Below, in pieces: positions 35,950 through 45,440 of a stretch of DNA of 64,000 bases. The position numbers and the translations under genes are program-made. The notes below the pieces were generated by a model. The model had not been told where the DNA came from, made no database searches, and saw nothing but the letters and a program-made list of their open reading frames with translations. How positions within the stretch are numbered: the first letter of the stretch is position 1; every line of letters begins with the position of its first letter. The DNA is from Lysinibacillus sp. G4S2 (GTDB taxonomy: Bacteria > Bacillota > Bacilli > Bacillales_A > Planococcaceae), in contig NZ_JAUCFJ010000002.1 of NCBI RefSeq assembly GCF_030348505.1, positions 2,360,001 through 2,424,000 on the forward strand, in the 5' to 3' direction.

Positions 35950-36224
35950 AAAGATTCCTCTTTTCACACGCATATATTGCTTTGTGTATACCATTTTATT
36001 GGGAAAAATTCTTGAAGTACATGATATATTTTGGATATAGTCAGTAACATAAACAAGAGCATTTCCATTTAAAGCATCCATCTTGTGTTGATTTTATACA
36101 AAGTCGCGATGTTTTGAAAAAGGTCACAATGCATTTGCTCTAAAATATATCAGGAGCTTTTTTAATCAACTAATGTAAGCAGGTTACTAGAAGTAAGGTT
36201 TAAAAAGATGAGGAGTGGTGATAG

Positions 36225-36629
36225 ATGGACCTGGTATTTATTCGTCACGGTCAAGGTGAACATACATTAGATATACCAAAAAGTTTACAGATAAAAGACC
36301 CTCCATTAACAGCTAAAGGGGAGAAACAAGCAAAACTATTAAGAAATCAATTCCCTTTAACAAATGATGATATTTTAATCATAAGTCCTACTAGAAGAAC
36401 TCTGCAAACTGCATTTATGTGGAGTGAAAATATAGATTGTCGTAAGATTGTAAGTCCTTTAGTTTCTCCGCGAATTTTTCCTATTATTCCAGATAAAAAC
36501 ACATTGCCTTGTGATAAAATAATTGATTTAGAGATAATTCAAAATGATTTTCCAACTTTCGAAATTGACACTAATGTTCCCCTAGATTTATGGTCGGCGA
36601 ATTGTAAAATCAGATTAGACACTGTATAA
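36225..36629 (+). pseudogene. Histidine phosphatase family gene, 5' part, split by IS30
   Basis: Starts MDLVFIRHGQGEHTLD, the RHG catalytic motif of the phosphoglycerate-mutase/histidine-phosphatase family, with ISPTRRTLQTA following. The genuine coding ends near 36614, where the IS30-family element begins; the last codons (LDTV) are IS sequence. The remaining C-terminal part lies at 38000-38202 beyond the element. The protein lacks the second catalytic His. Confidence 0.88.
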
Positions 36630-36707
36630 AAAAATGCATCAAATCGGAAAAATCGTGTATTATTGGAGTTCCTACACAACAATATACAAAGGAGATTTTT
36701 CGATTTG

Positions 36708-37775
36708 ATGCAAAAAAAGCTTAACATAAAAGGAACTCAAAAGAAACCCAGACTTACTGAAATTCAACGTGGAAAGTTAGAAGCTTACCTTGATGAAGGG
36801 AATTTATCAAAAGCTGAGATTGCCCGTAGATTGGGTGTTTGTCGTGCTACTATATATAACGAAATCAAGCGTGGAACTACTACACAAGTGAGGATAGTAA
36901 ATAGTAAACGAATCTATACCACGAAGTACTTCGCTACAACGGGTCAAGCAATCACTGAACGAAATGTGGCTCGTTCTCGTAACCCTTTGAAGGTGAAGCG
37001 AGTATCGGCTTTTCTAGAATACGCAGATCAATTAATGAAGGAAAAGGAGTGGTCTCCAGACGCTGTTGTTGGTCGTACATTGCTTGATGGTAAGTTTCGT
37101 CGTGAAGAAATGGTTTGCGCAAAAACTCTTTATGCGTATATAGATCTTAGGTTGTTGAAAACTAGAAATTCTGACTTAGTTTCCAAGACATCGCGTAAAA
37201 CAAAGACAGTACGTAGGGCTAGAAAAAATATAAAATGTTTAGGCGAAAGTATTGAAAAACGCCCACAGCACATTGAAACACGAGAGGAATTTGGTCATTT
37301 TGAAATCGATTCAGTGATCGGTAGAAAAGACAAAGAAGATGATGTTTTATTAACACTGATCGAACGGAAAACGCGTCGAGAATTTATTTTCAAAATGGAC
37401 GGTAAGGATGCGGATTCCGTGAACTATGCGATTGAAACCATTCTAAAGAATTTTGGGGAGTTAGCACCTAAACTATTCAAATCCATTACAGCAGATAACG
37501 GGAGTGAGTTTTCAGAGCTTGCGGAAAAATGCCAAGAGTTGATGGGGATTTACTTCACACACCCCTACTCATCATGGGAGCGAGGAACAAATGAAAACCA
37601 CAATAGAATGATTCGTAGATGGTTACCAAAAGGAACGTCCATAGAGAACTACAGTAGATCTTACATCCAATCTGTAGAAGATAAAATGAACCACTTGCCA
37701 CGACGAATACATGGATTCAAAACACCGCATGAGATGTTTGAGGAAGAATTAAAGAGATTAAGAGAATCAGCGTAA
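36708..37775 (+). CDS. IS30-family transposase
   Basis: A 355-residue DDE transposase. N-terminal HTH (LSKAEIARRLGVCRATIYNE), then the catalytic core with D201 (FEIDSVIG), D263 (TADNGSEF) and E296 (ERGTNENHNR), giving the D-D-33-E spacing typical of IS30. It appears intact. ATG at 36708 follows AAAGGAG; a TTG 3 bases before is an alternative. Confidence 0.95.
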   Translation: MQKKLNIKGTQKKPRLTEIQRGKLEAYLDEGNLSKAEIARRLGVCRATIYNEIKRGTTTQVRIVNSKRIYTTKYFATTGQAITERNVARSRNPLKVKRVSAFLEYADQLMKEKEWSPDAVVGRTLLDGKFRREEMVCAKTLYAYIDLRLLKTRNSDLVSKTSRKTKTVRRARKNIKCLGESIEKRPQHIETREEFGHFEIDSVIGRKDKEDDVLLTLIERKTRREFIFKMDGKDADSVNYAIETILKNFGELAPKLFKSITADNGSEFSELAEKCQELMGIYFTHPYSSWERGTNENHNRMIRRWLPKGTSIENYSRSYIQSVEDKMNHLPRRIHGFKTPHEMFEEELKRLRESA

Positions 37776-37817
37776 GAAGACGTGAATCAACCAACTCTTA
37801 CCCTAGGGTTAATGGGA

Positions 37818-37939
37818 GTTTATTGTCTATCGGTCTTTCCGCCAATTTAACAGGAACCTGGCTCCACTTCAAGGGGCAAGCCCTTTCCGTTACGCCAGAA
37901 CCCTGTTTTAACCAATTGGCAGACCGACAGACAATAAAC
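37818..37939. repeat. Long imperfect hairpin in 3' part of the IS
   Basis: GTTTATTGTCT, CGGTCT and CCAATT on the left are answered by AATTGG, AGACCG and AGACAATAAAC on the right, with CCTGG/CCAG near the centre. A 122-bp structure between the transposase stop and the right end, not part of the terminal repeats. Confidence 0.7.
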
Positions 37940-37999
37940 ATGAAGGTGAAAAGGAACAGAAAATATACGGACATGAGATGTATTAAAAAAAGTGTCTAA

Positions 38000-38202
38000 C
38001 TTGATATTGCAATTTACGTGAAAATAAATTCACAAAAATCGCAGAAGAATTTATTATTAATTGCAAGCTGCTACAGAAAGAAAAGATTTATATTGTTTCC
38101 CATGATGGTACCATCACTTCTTATCGTCAATTAATTTCAGGTCATAGTTTATCCAGAAAAGATTTCCCGCCAGAAACAGGGTGGTTTCAAATTACTTGTT
38201 GA
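38000..38202 (+). pseudogene. Histidine phosphatase gene, 3' part
   Basis: Reading KFTKIAEEFIINCKLLQKEK then IYIVSHDGTITSYRQLISGH and ending ETGWFQITC before TGA. SHDG holds the second catalytic histidine of the family. In the frame of the 5' part this is cut off by the IS element. Confidence 0.8.
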
Positions 38203-38375
38203 ACTGACGGGGGGCTTTAGTTCAATAAGGCTCATCTAATTGAACGAACTTTTTTATAAGAATCTCATACACGGTTGGTTGAAGAAAACATTTAATCAAT
38301 CTTTATTCTAAAACTAAAATAAAATATCAAAGCCATTATTGTTTTAATTTCATCTTAGCTATCCTAGTATGTCTT

Positions 38376-39125
38376 CTAATTAGCTTCAAACTTTAAATTA
38401 TTTTTAGCTTCGTCTACAAATGACCAATAGAACTGATGAAATTCGTCTGATTTCAGTTCTTCTGCTGGTGTCATTCCGTAATGCCATTGTCCATAAGTAC
38501 TTCCAAGTAGCGTAATCCCTCCAACGACGACATCATAGTCATAACCACCTAAAGAATTGTGAATAGGACGCACCATACCACCTGCCACAAGACTTTTATT
38601 CGTTCCCGTCAGAATATTGTCTTGTTTATTCAAATAATCCACAAGCGTCATTTCGCCTACCTGTTTTGTTTCCTCTTCTTCAAACTTTTTTATTGCTTTC
38701 ATCGCTTGTTTGTGAAGCGTTTTTCGATCAGGGGATACGGAAGAAATATATTGTGTGTGTAATTTTTTAAACACGTAATTAAAGGCCTCGATGTCGTTTC
38801 GCTTTGTATTTCGCACTGATTTTTCAGCTAAAGCTTTGATTTGGCTGATTAATACATCTTGCGGGGGAACTTTCATACCTTTCGTCGGGATGACGTCCCA
38901 ATTCGGTGTATTTAAGGAACGACTTCCGAATGACAAAAGATTGATATTCGACTGCATTCCTACTTCATTTGGCGTATAGTTCCATAGTGGTTCGGAAGTC
39001 TGAACGCTTTCCTTAGAATATACATATGCTTCTGTTAAATGAGACTGATCACTTTTTATAGGGTTATTTTTATTCGTTGAGTATAAAGGGTTAGATTGTA
39101 TTTGCGATAAATTAGTGATTTTCAT
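38376..39125 (-). CDS. Hypothetical protein
   Basis: A 249-residue protein, Asn- and Ser-rich at the N-terminus (MKITNLSQIQSNPLYSTNKN) with no signal peptide, then a helical middle (RKTLHKQAMKAIKKFEEEET) and a folded end (GGYDYDVVVGGITLLGSTYG). Family not recognised; the disordered N-terminus is like that of flagellar export substrates, but that is a guess. The 200-bp region upstream has an AGTGCT/AGCACT repeat at 39181-39199. Confidence 0.65.
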   Translation of the reverse strand: MKITNLSQIQSNPLYSTNKNNPIKSDQSHLTEAYVYSKESVQTSEPLWNYTPNEVGMQSNINLLSFGSRSLNTPNWDVIPTKGMKVPPQDVLISQIKALAEKSVRNTKRNDIEAFNYVFKKLHTQYISSVSPDRKTLHKQAMKAIKKFEEEETKQVGEMTLVDYLNKQDNILTGTNKSLVAGGMVRPIHNSLGGYDYDVVVGGITLLGSTYGQWHYGMTPAEELKSDEFHQFYWSFVDEAKNNLKFEAN

Positions 39126-39242
39126 TACTTTATTACATCCCTTTCAAATTCAAAACCATTTTTGTTATAAAAAAATTAAGAGTGCTTTTAATTAGCACTA
39201 CGAACATTTATTATACTATAATTTACATTTAAATTATATTAT

Positions 39243-39449
39243 GGCTCTTCACCAAAACGTGTGGTTGATTTCCGTTCCGACTGGGCGCTTTCCTGGGGGC
39301 GTCCGATGAGCCGCTTCACTCGCGTTGCTCGCTCCAGGGTCTCATCTGTGACGCTGATCCCCAAGGAGTCGCCCAGTCTCCACTACAATCAACTAATATA
39401 CAGCGCATATATTTAAAAAAATGTCATCCATAACTTTTGGTGGTGAGCC
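39243..39449. mobile_element. MITE-like element, GGCTC family
   Basis: Ends GGCTCTTCACCAAAA and inverted GGCTCACCACCAAAA. Flanked by an exact 8-bp direct repeat TATATTAT on both sides. 207 bp, no coding capacity, opposite orientation to the copies at 18059 and 55571. Confidence 0.85.
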
Positions 39450-39477
39450 TATATTATTACAACTAATTCAATTTGTG

Positions 39478-39655
39478 GGCTCATCACCATAACATGTGGT
39501 TGATTTCTTTGATAGAAAGAGCTTGTTTTTCGATAAAAGCCCAAAAAGTTTCGATAAAATGAGACTTTGTTTCGATAAAAGCTCAAATAGTTTCGATAAA
39601 TCTTCAAAGTATTCCTATAAAACGAACTAAAGGAGCTTTAGCGATTCTGTTTTGG
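39478..39655 (+). repeat. Partial composite element with GATAAA array
   Basis: Starts like a GGCTC-family end (GGCTCATCACCATAACATG) and continues directly into CGATAAA 21-bp units and the tail of the composite element (CCTATAAAACGAACTAAAG, GATTCTGTTTTGGGG), but lacks the AGGTGTG outer ends. It lies just upstream of the SDR gene. Confidence 0.7.
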
Positions 39656-39709
39656 GGACGATGTAAAATGTAGAATTACTATTAAAACATTTTGCTAGGG
39701 AGGGAAGCT

Positions 39710-40462
39710 ATGCATAACTTATCAGGAAAGGTTATCCTCATCACAGGCGCAAGCTCAGGTATTGGGCTTGCCACTGCCGAGTTGATGGCCTCTAAAGGAG
39801 CTAAAGTAATTATTAATTATAATTCAAATGTGAAGGGTGCCATGGAAGCCGTCCAACGTATTCAAGAAAAAGATGGAGACGCCATTGCAATTCAAGCTGA
39901 TGTTATGAATAAAGAAGAAGTGAACTCAATGGTTGAACAAGCTATTTCTTCATTTGGCACAATTGACGTCTTAGTTAATAACGCTGGTGGTGGCATACGC
40001 CAAAGTACATTTATGGATTTGAGTGAAGAGCTATGGGAAGAAACGTTCAAATTAAATGTAAATAGTGTTCTCTTATGCTCCCAAGCTGTATTAAGACATA
40101 TGATTCCGAAAAAAACCGGAAAAATTATTAATGTATCATCAACAGCTGCACGTATTGGAGGAGCAGGTGAAAGTATTCATTACGCATCTGCTAAAGGGGC
40201 GATAAATACAATGACGATTGGAATGTCCAGAGAGCTAATTGAATATGGAATTATCGTGAATGGGGTAGCACCTGGAATGGTAGAAACACCTTTTCATGAT
40301 AAATTTGCACCTGGCGATAATCGACTTGAGCGTATGGCTTCATCTGTACCTATTAAACGGGCTGCAACACCTACGGAAATAGCAGAGGTAATTGCTTTCC
40401 TTTCTTCTGATGCTTCAAATTATATCCTCGGAGAAATTATAAATATTAGTGGTGGGAGATAA
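39710..40462 (+). CDS. SDR-family oxidoreductase (FabG-like)
   Basis: A 250-residue classical short-chain dehydrogenase. Cofactor motif TGASSGIG, NNAGGG, catalytic Ser in NVSSTAARIGG, and the YASAK pair. ATG at 39710 follows AGGGAGGG; an in-frame TTG at 39692 is rejected. The fold is shared by FabG and sugar dehydrogenases; the substrate is not determinable. Confidence 0.9.
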   Translation: MHNLSGKVILITGASSGIGLATAELMASKGAKVIINYNSNVKGAMEAVQRIQEKDGDAIAIQADVMNKEEVNSMVEQAISSFGTIDVLVNNAGGGIRQSTFMDLSEELWEETFKLNVNSVLLCSQAVLRHMIPKKTGKIINVSSTAARIGGAGESIHYASAKGAINTMTIGMSRELIEYGIIVNGVAPGMVETPFHDKFAPGDNRLERMASSVPIKRAATPTEIAEVIAFLSSDASNYILGEIINISGGR

Positions 40463-40596
40463 TTAAAAAGAAGGGACAAGTGCAAGGAATAAAGATCAGA
40501 AATGGATGGTCTTCAGCTCTTTTTTCTTATTGCGTTTCAATTAATGATTTTTTGTCAAAGTAATTAAGGTAAATAGTTGCAGGGGGGAGTAATTTA

Positions 40597-41004
40597 ATGA
40601 GTTATAAAAATACTTTTATTGAAATTTCAGAGGATTCGGTAGTTAATTCTGCTATTACACCGCTCCCAAGAAATAACAAACCTACCATAGCTTCGATTGA
40701 ATATGACTTAATCAGTAATAACCCTTACAAATATACGCAGGAAGATGTCCAAATTCAAACTTATTTGATTAAAAACCAAATTAAATCAGATGAATTAGAT
40801 GAAATCAGAAAACATTTTTTTCAAAAACCTAAAGCATGTTTTAGAGCTTCACCATTGGTAAAGAAGTATGGGTGGGGAATACATTACGATGATGAAGGAA
40901 AACTTGCAATATATGATGTTAATAGTGAAAGGTACGAGCAATTTCTCAAATCGGGTAATATCACTTTATTAAAAGGTATGCGTTCTATACGGAGAGGAAA
41001 ATAA
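40597..41004 (+). CDS. DUF6157 family protein
   Basis: A 135-residue soluble protein of the DUF6157 family: NTFIEISEDSVVNSAITPLP near the N-terminus, IEYDLISNNPYKYTQEDVQI, and the C-terminal CFRASPLVKKYGWGIHYDDE segment. Function unknown. ATG follows AGGGGGGAG. Confidence 0.85.
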   Translation: MSYKNTFIEISEDSVVNSAITPLPRNNKPTIASIEYDLISNNPYKYTQEDVQIQTYLIKNQIKSDELDEIRKHFFQKPKACFRASPLVKKYGWGIHYDDEGKLAIYDVNSERYEQFLKSGNITLLKGMRSIRRGK

Positions 41005-41020
41005 CGAAAGAAATCACGAA

Positions 41021-41056
41021 TCTTTTATTTGCCTTGAGTGTAAACAAAAGATTCGT
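41021..41056 (+). terminator. Intrinsic terminator
   Basis: ACGAATCTTTT pairs with AAAAGATTCGT around a long loop; after the DUF6157 gene. Confidence 0.55.
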
Positions 41057-41142
41057 TACATATTCCGAGACTAATGTACAGTGGAACAATCCCTTCTTCT
41101 TCTGTGCTGTAGTTAATTATATAGACCAACTGGAGGCAGAGC

Positions 41143-41736
41143 ATGAACGAGAACGAATTTTTTGTTTATCATATCGTTACTAGCAATAAAATGAGCACAG
41201 GGCAGATAATTAACTTTGACAAGAACCAAAAAAACACCTTATATAGCTTCTTCTTTGATAGGGAACAATTGAACTCTAAAGGTGAAGACTTTATTAAGAT
41301 TTTATACGGTCATTATACAAATGAGGGCTTGAACATTAGTAAAGAGAATACCGAAGTAGCTATTCAGTATGTAGGTCAAACAATTAGAGCTATTAGAGAA
41401 GTAGTAGTAGAAATGGTTAGACTACAAGAACATCCTGAATATCCTTCAAGATTGTCTTGCTTATACGCTGCTAAAAGTTATGAAGACGTTTTGAAATGGA
41501 AAGAAATATTTGATTCATATAATCGTAATGTTTTGCAGATTGTTAAACTTCGAGTTATTGGGAATTATTTTGAAGGTGATGCAAATCTTTTACCAAAGGA
41601 GGATGGGGTTCCTTTCTCTCAAAAAATTGAACAAGCTAGAGAATATTGGAAGGGAAATGTTAAAAATGAGCTTACTGAACTTTTGATAAACGGAAAAATT
41701 GAAGTGGTAGAAATTATTGATGATTTCTCATCTTAA
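41143..41736 (+). CDS. DUF2441 domain protein
   Basis: A 197-residue protein with the DUF2441 pattern: an N-terminal [20 protein letters not shown], and [20 protein letters not shown]. The family resembles small ADP-ribosyl-transferase-like or toxin-related proteins in pattern, but no activity is established. ATG follows TGGAGG. Confidence 0.75.
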   Translation: MNENEFFVYHIVTSNKMSTGQIINFDKNQKNTLYSFFFDREQLNSKGEDFIKILYGHYTNEGLNISKENTEVAIQYVGQTIRAIREVVVEMVRLQEHPEYPSRLSCLYAAKSYEDVLKWKEIFDSYNRNVLQIVKLRVIGNYFEGDANLLPKEDGVPFSQKIEQAREYWKGNVKNELTELLINGKIEVVEIIDDFSS

Positions 41737-41848
41737 ATTCTGGAAAGTCTTTAAAGGCAACTTTTCATATAACGAGGAAGGATTGTTGAAAAAGATAGCG
41801 AATCTATTAAATTGGGTAGTTAACTAATTCGACTAAAAGGATTAAAAA

Positions 41849-42727
41849 ATGGAAAAAATAAATGGAATCATTGATGTACTCATTAATAAAGGTTTAATAA
41901 TAAATGATCATCTAGAATTGCAGGGGTTAAAAAGTGGTACAACTGATGGTATTTTATATACGATCCTGTTGAAAAATGTACCAACCTACGTGATAAAGAT
42001 AGACCATCCTGAGATAATAACTTCCACTGAGGAATTCCTACTTGCATATAAAAATGTGACATTGTTGCCAGATGTCTTTTACACGGATAATAAAAAAGAA
42101 TTTATTATTTACTCTTATATACATGGGGAAACGCACTATAATCGGGGATCGAAATTACAATGGATGAATATTTTAACTAAAACTTTATTCAATAATTATG
42201 AAAAGGTGGACAAAGATACACCTTGGGGAAGAATAAATGGGATTCATAGAAACTCCTGGTCAGACTTTAATCAAAGTAGTTTTGAGTCTGCCAAAATGAA
42301 CATAGGTAAGCTTTTACCGAGCGAGGACCATAAAAGAGTAGAGTTGTTGGTAAATAGATTAAAAACTTATCATGATCAAGAGGAAAAGTATTATCTTCAT
42401 GGAGATACTGGTGTTCATAATTTTGTATACTTTTCTAATGAGTTAAAAGGAGTTATTGATCCATCACCGTTAATCGGTCCCAAAATTTACGATTTTACCT
42501 ATGCGTTTTGTTCTTCGCCAGATAGTCTAGATGTCAATACACTTTTTTCATCGTTTTCCTTGTGGGACGGGAATGCATCCTTTACTAAAGAACGACTTTT
42601 GGATGAAGTTGTTTTTCAATTATATACACGTATTGGAGTGTGTATTAAAGTTCATCCGCACGATTTAAATGGTTATATGGAAGCCTGGAAGGAATGGAGA
42701 AAGTATCTTCCTTCTAACTTATACTAA
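41849..42727 (+). CDS. APH-family phosphotransferase
   Basis: A 292-residue kinase-fold protein. Catalytic loop YLHGDTGVHNFVYF (H-G-D-x-x-x-x-N) and metal-binding VIDPSPLIGPKIYDF are present; an ATP lysine lies in YVIKIDHPE. Such proteins include aminoglycoside and antibiotic kinases as well as housekeeping small-molecule kinases; the substrate is not known. Length is typical. Confidence 0.82.
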   Translation: MEKINGIIDVLINKGLIINDHLELQGLKSGTTDGILYTILLKNVPTYVIKIDHPEIITSTEEFLLAYKNVTLLPDVFYTDNKKEFIIYSYIHGETHYNRGSKLQWMNILTKTLFNNYEKVDKDTPWGRINGIHRNSWSDFNQSSFESAKMNIGKLLPSEDHKRVELLVNRLKTYHDQEEKYYLHGDTGVHNFVYFSNELKGVIDPSPLIGPKIYDFTYAFCSSPDSLDVNTLFSSFSLWDGNASFTKERLLDEVVFQLYTRIGVCIKVHPHDLNGYMEAWKEWRKYLPSNLY

Positions 42728-42792
42728 ACTGATGTTTTAGTGGAATAAAGTGAATCGAAATAATCAAATTTAAAAACAGTTCTTGAAATTAA

Positions 42793-42828
42793 AGGAAAGC
42801 CAACGTTTGGATTCAAACGTTGGCTTTT
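42793..42828 (+). terminator. Intrinsic terminator
   Basis: AAAGCCAACGTTTG pairs with CAAACGTTGGCTTT around 3-4 bases and is followed by TATA. Very strong stem. Confidence 0.85.
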
Positions 42829-42855
42829 ATATACAGTGAAATCAATTGTTAAAGC

Positions 42856-42976
42856 GGCTGAGACATAAGTATATTTTCAAAGCAAAATTAATTCACACCA
42901 GAAAAACGCGAGAAATCAACGTTTATAAAATTGATCTCTCGCGCTTTTTAAGGTTTTGACCAGTTATGTCCCAGCC
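42856..42976. repeat. Palindromic element with GGCTGRGACATAA ends
   Basis: Outer inverted repeat GGCTGAGACATAA and TTATGTCCCAGCC, with an inner hairpin GCGAGAAATCAA / TTGATCTCTCGC followed by TTTTT at 42908-42950. The inner stem can serve as terminator for csaA (minus strand) or the APH gene. GGGACATAA-type palindromes are a known intergenic repeat theme in Bacilli. Confidence 0.7.
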
Positions 42977-42987
42977 TCTAACTATCA

Positions 42988-43320
42988 TTAACTAATTTTA
43001 GTTCCATTTGGTACAGATTGGTCAGGCGTTAGTAGAATCACATCGCCGTCTTCAGGCACTCCACCAATAACTAAAACTTCTGATTTAAAGCCTACCACTC
43101 GACGAGGAGGGAAATTAACAATAGCTACTACTTGCTTACCAACAATGCCTTCTGGTGTATAGCGTTTGGTAATTTGAGCAGAGGATTGCTTGATTCCCAG
43201 ATTTTCTCCAAAGTCAATTTTCATTTTAATGGCAGGAACTCTTGCTTTCGGCAGTTCTTCAGCTTGAATAACTGTACCAATTCTTATATCTAGATTAATA
43301 AAGTCTTCTATAGTTGCCAT
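42988..43320 (-). CDS. csaA: tRNA-binding chaperone-like protein CsaA
   Basis: A 110-residue OB-fold protein of the Trbp111/CsaA family: FINLDIRIGTVIQAEELPKA near the start and KQVVAIVNFPPRRVVGFKSE then VLVIGG. B. subtilis CsaA binds Sec precursors and tRNA-like surfaces. The ATG at 43320 has GAGGAG upstream. An open extension upstream reads into the MITE and is not part of the gene. Confidence 0.93.
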   Translation of the reverse strand: MATIEDFINLDIRIGTVIQAEELPKARVPAIKMKIDFGENLGIKQSSAQITKRYTPEGIVGKQVVAIVNFPPRRVVGFKSEVLVIGGVPEDGDVILLTPDQSVPNGTKIS

Positions 43321-43351
43321 AAAAGTACTCCTCGAATGAATGTAATTATGA

Positions 43352-43553
43352 GGCTCTTCGCCAAAACGTGTGGTTGATTTCCGTTCCGGCTGGGCGCTTT
43401 CCTGGGGGCGTCCGATGAGCCGCTTCACTCGCGTTGCTCGCTCCAGGGTCTCATCTGTGACGCTGATCCCCAAGGAGTCGCCCGGCCTCCACTCCATCAA
43501 CCTATATTGCATACGTTTTAACAAATGTCACCCACAACTTTTGGTGATGAGCT
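43352..43553. mobile_element. MITE-like element, GGCTC family
   Basis: 202 bp. Ends GGCTCTTCGCCAAAA and inverted AGCTCATCACCAAAAG; exact 8-bp direct repeat AATTATGA on both sides (43344-43351 and 43554-43561). Highly similar to the copy at 39243. Inserted just upstream of csaA. Confidence 0.88.
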
Positions 43554-43778
43554 AATTATGATAAATATTATCATGGAACAACTAAATACTCAAAAATTTT
43601 CAAATTGCAAAGACACTTGTGAAATTTTTTCGATGAACTTTAGTAAACGGATATATATATAATGCTTCGATAGCTACCAAATTTCAACAGAGTGAGTACA
43701 TTCATTTTGGTTAGAATATGGTTTTATATACAGTTAATAATACAAAAATACAAGCATTTTTTTGTTTTAACCTCAAAT

Positions 43779-43801
43779 AATAATGATTAGGTATCATTAT
43801 T
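43779..43801. promoter_or_regulatory. Operator-like palindrome before deacetylase
   Basis: AATAATGAT and ATCATTATT separated by 5 bases, ending 4 bases before the AGGAGGTG site. It looks like a metalloregulator (Fur-like) operator, though the centre spacing is not the Fur consensus; as RNA it could also form a hairpin next to the ribosome site. A possible -10 (TATATATATAATG) lies near 43654. Confidence 0.45.
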
Positions 43802-43817
43802 TGCAGGAGGTGAAAAC

Positions 43818-44555
43818 TTGAGGAAATATTATCTATTGATCGCACTATGCATTTTAGGGATCTTTGTATTTTTGGTAGATGAAAAATCTTTTGCTGACAA
43901 AGGAAGGAAATATTACGAAGAAGCGGGACAAATTTTGTGGGATATAAAAACGGATGAAAAAGTAATTGCCTTAACCTTTGATGATGGTCCTCATAAAAAG
44001 TACACACCTGACGTTTTAGATATATTATCCAAATATAATGCAAAAGCCACATTCTTTATTGTGGGTGAAAATGCAGAAAAAAATCCTGAGCTTGCTTTAC
44101 GCGTTTACGAAGAAGGACACGAGCTGGCCATCCACACATATACGCATCCTTTAAGAACGAATGTTTCTAAATTAATGAAAGAGATAAAACAATCACATGC
44201 AACGATTTTTGGTATAACTGGATCTTCTCCTGTTTTATTTAGACCAGTTAAAGGCCAGTATACGGATGCCATGATTGATGCAATTGTCAAAGAAGGGTAT
44301 AAAGTTGTCATGTGGTCATGGCATTTAGATACATTCGATTGGAAAAATCCTGGAGAAAAGAGGATTGTTAATACTGTTTTAAAAGGTGCTAAGCCTGGAA
44401 GTGTAGTGTTATTTCATGACGGTGGTGGAAATCGTGAGCAAACCGTGAGAGCATTGAAAAAAATTTTACCAGAACTTGAGAAGCAGGGATATAAATTTGT
44501 AACGATTTCAGAGCTCCTTGATATTCAAAAATCAAGTAATAAAGATGGAAAATAA
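43818..44555 (+). CDS. Polysaccharide deacetylase (NodB domain)
   Basis: A 245-residue exported protein. TTG start with AGGAGGTG. A hydrophobic N-terminal signal/anchor (about 4-20) is followed by a NodB domain: LTFDDGP with D55/D56, HTYTH with metal ligands H106/H110, FRPVKGQY in place of the usual RPPYG, and VVLFHDGG with the late catalytic His. Likely deacetylates peptidoglycan or related glycans outside the cell. Confidence 0.92.
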   Translation: MRKYYLLIALCILGIFVFLVDEKSFADKGRKYYEEAGQILWDIKTDEKVIALTFDDGPHKKYTPDVLDILSKYNAKATFFIVGENAEKNPELALRVYEEGHELAIHTYTHPLRTNVSKLMKEIKQSHATIFGITGSSPVLFRPVKGQYTDAMIDAIVKEGYKVVMWSWHLDTFDWKNPGEKRIVNTVLKGAKPGSVVLFHDGGGNREQTVRALKKILPELEKQGYKFVTISELLDIQKSSNKDGK

Positions 44556-44574
44556 TTAATGATTTGAAAGCTCG

Positions 44575-44619
44575 AAAAGGCAAAACTTGGTTTCTGATGT
44601 AAATTAAGTCTTGCCTTTA
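44575..44619 (+). terminator. Intrinsic terminator
   Basis: AAAGGCAAAACTT pairs with AAGTCTTGCCTTT around about 17 bases. After the deacetylase. Confidence 0.6.
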
Positions 44620-44788
44620 TCAAATATTTCATAATATTAATCGCTCCTATAGTTACACTCTGCAGTTGGTTTTGAGACATTGTTTTTTGGAAGAAACCTT
44701 GTAAAATAATATTTGTAGTAAACTTTATGGTAATTTCGACCATAAATGTTTTGTGTTGGTTTCTAAAGAGGGGTGAGGGTATCATATT

Positions 44789-45256
44789 ATGAATGACTAC
44801 ATTAAAACAATGAGGCAAATGATCGGGCATGAAACTCTATTGACTATTGGATGTGGAGCAATAATTGAAGATGATATGGGACGTATACTTTTACAAAAAA
44901 GGACTGACAAGGATGTTTGGGGAATCCCAGGGGGCATCTTGGAAATCGGAGAAACCCTTGAAGAGACGGTTAAAAGGGAGGTCTTTGAAGAAACTAATAT
45001 TATTCTGAACAATGTGACATTATTTGGATTGTATTCAGGTGAAAATGGTTATGCAGAGTACTCAAATGGAGATAAAGTATATAGTGTTCAGATAATTTTT
45101 TACTCAAACGATTATAAAGGTACTATACAAATCAATGATGAAAGTAGTGAATTATACTTTGTATCGAGAAATGAAATACCATTAAACCTTAATCCTCACC
45201 AAGCCCCATTTATTGAGGATTGGAGCAATGATATGCCTACACCAGTAATAAAATGA
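44789..45256 (+). CDS. NUDIX hydrolase
   Basis: A 155-residue protein with a perfect Nudix box (GGILEIGETLEETVKREVFE then ET) at about 50-72 and a short N-terminal extension (MNDYIKTMRQMIGHETLLTI) typical of Bacilli MutT-like proteins. Substrate unknown. The second of three NUDIX proteins in the window. Confidence 0.9.
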   Translation: MNDYIKTMRQMIGHETLLTIGCGAIIEDDMGRILLQKRTDKDVWGIPGGILEIGETLEETVKREVFEETNIILNNVTLFGLYSGENGYAEYSNGDKVYSVQIIFYSNDYKGTIQINDESSELYFVSRNEIPLNLNPHQAPFIEDWSNDMPTPVIK

Positions 45257-45440
45257 AAATGTTTTTGAACTTATGGGGGAGCGTTTTTTAAGTCTAGTAA
45301 TATCTCAAAAATCCAAGCAGGGATTCTTTTAATACGGCAGTATTATTAAGCTTTTACATATTTAAAAATGGACTAATGTATTATATAATCAGAAAAATGT
45401 AGTATTTTCTAAAAAATCAATAGAATGAAAGGGGAATAAG

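Larger units (their letters stand above)
36615..37999 (+). mobile_element. IS30-family insertion sequence
   Basis: About 1385 bp. Ends TTAGACACT at 36615 and its complement AGTGTCTAA ending at 37999; partial similarity continues inward (ATGCATC versus ATACATC). It contains one transposase gene and a long inverted repeat in its 3' part. No clear target duplication is visible. It splits the histidine-phosphatase gene. Confidence 0.88.

Noticed and set aside
43321-43524. N-terminal extension of CsaA
   Set aside because: It reads through the inserted MITE; the ATG at 43320 has its own GAGGAG site.
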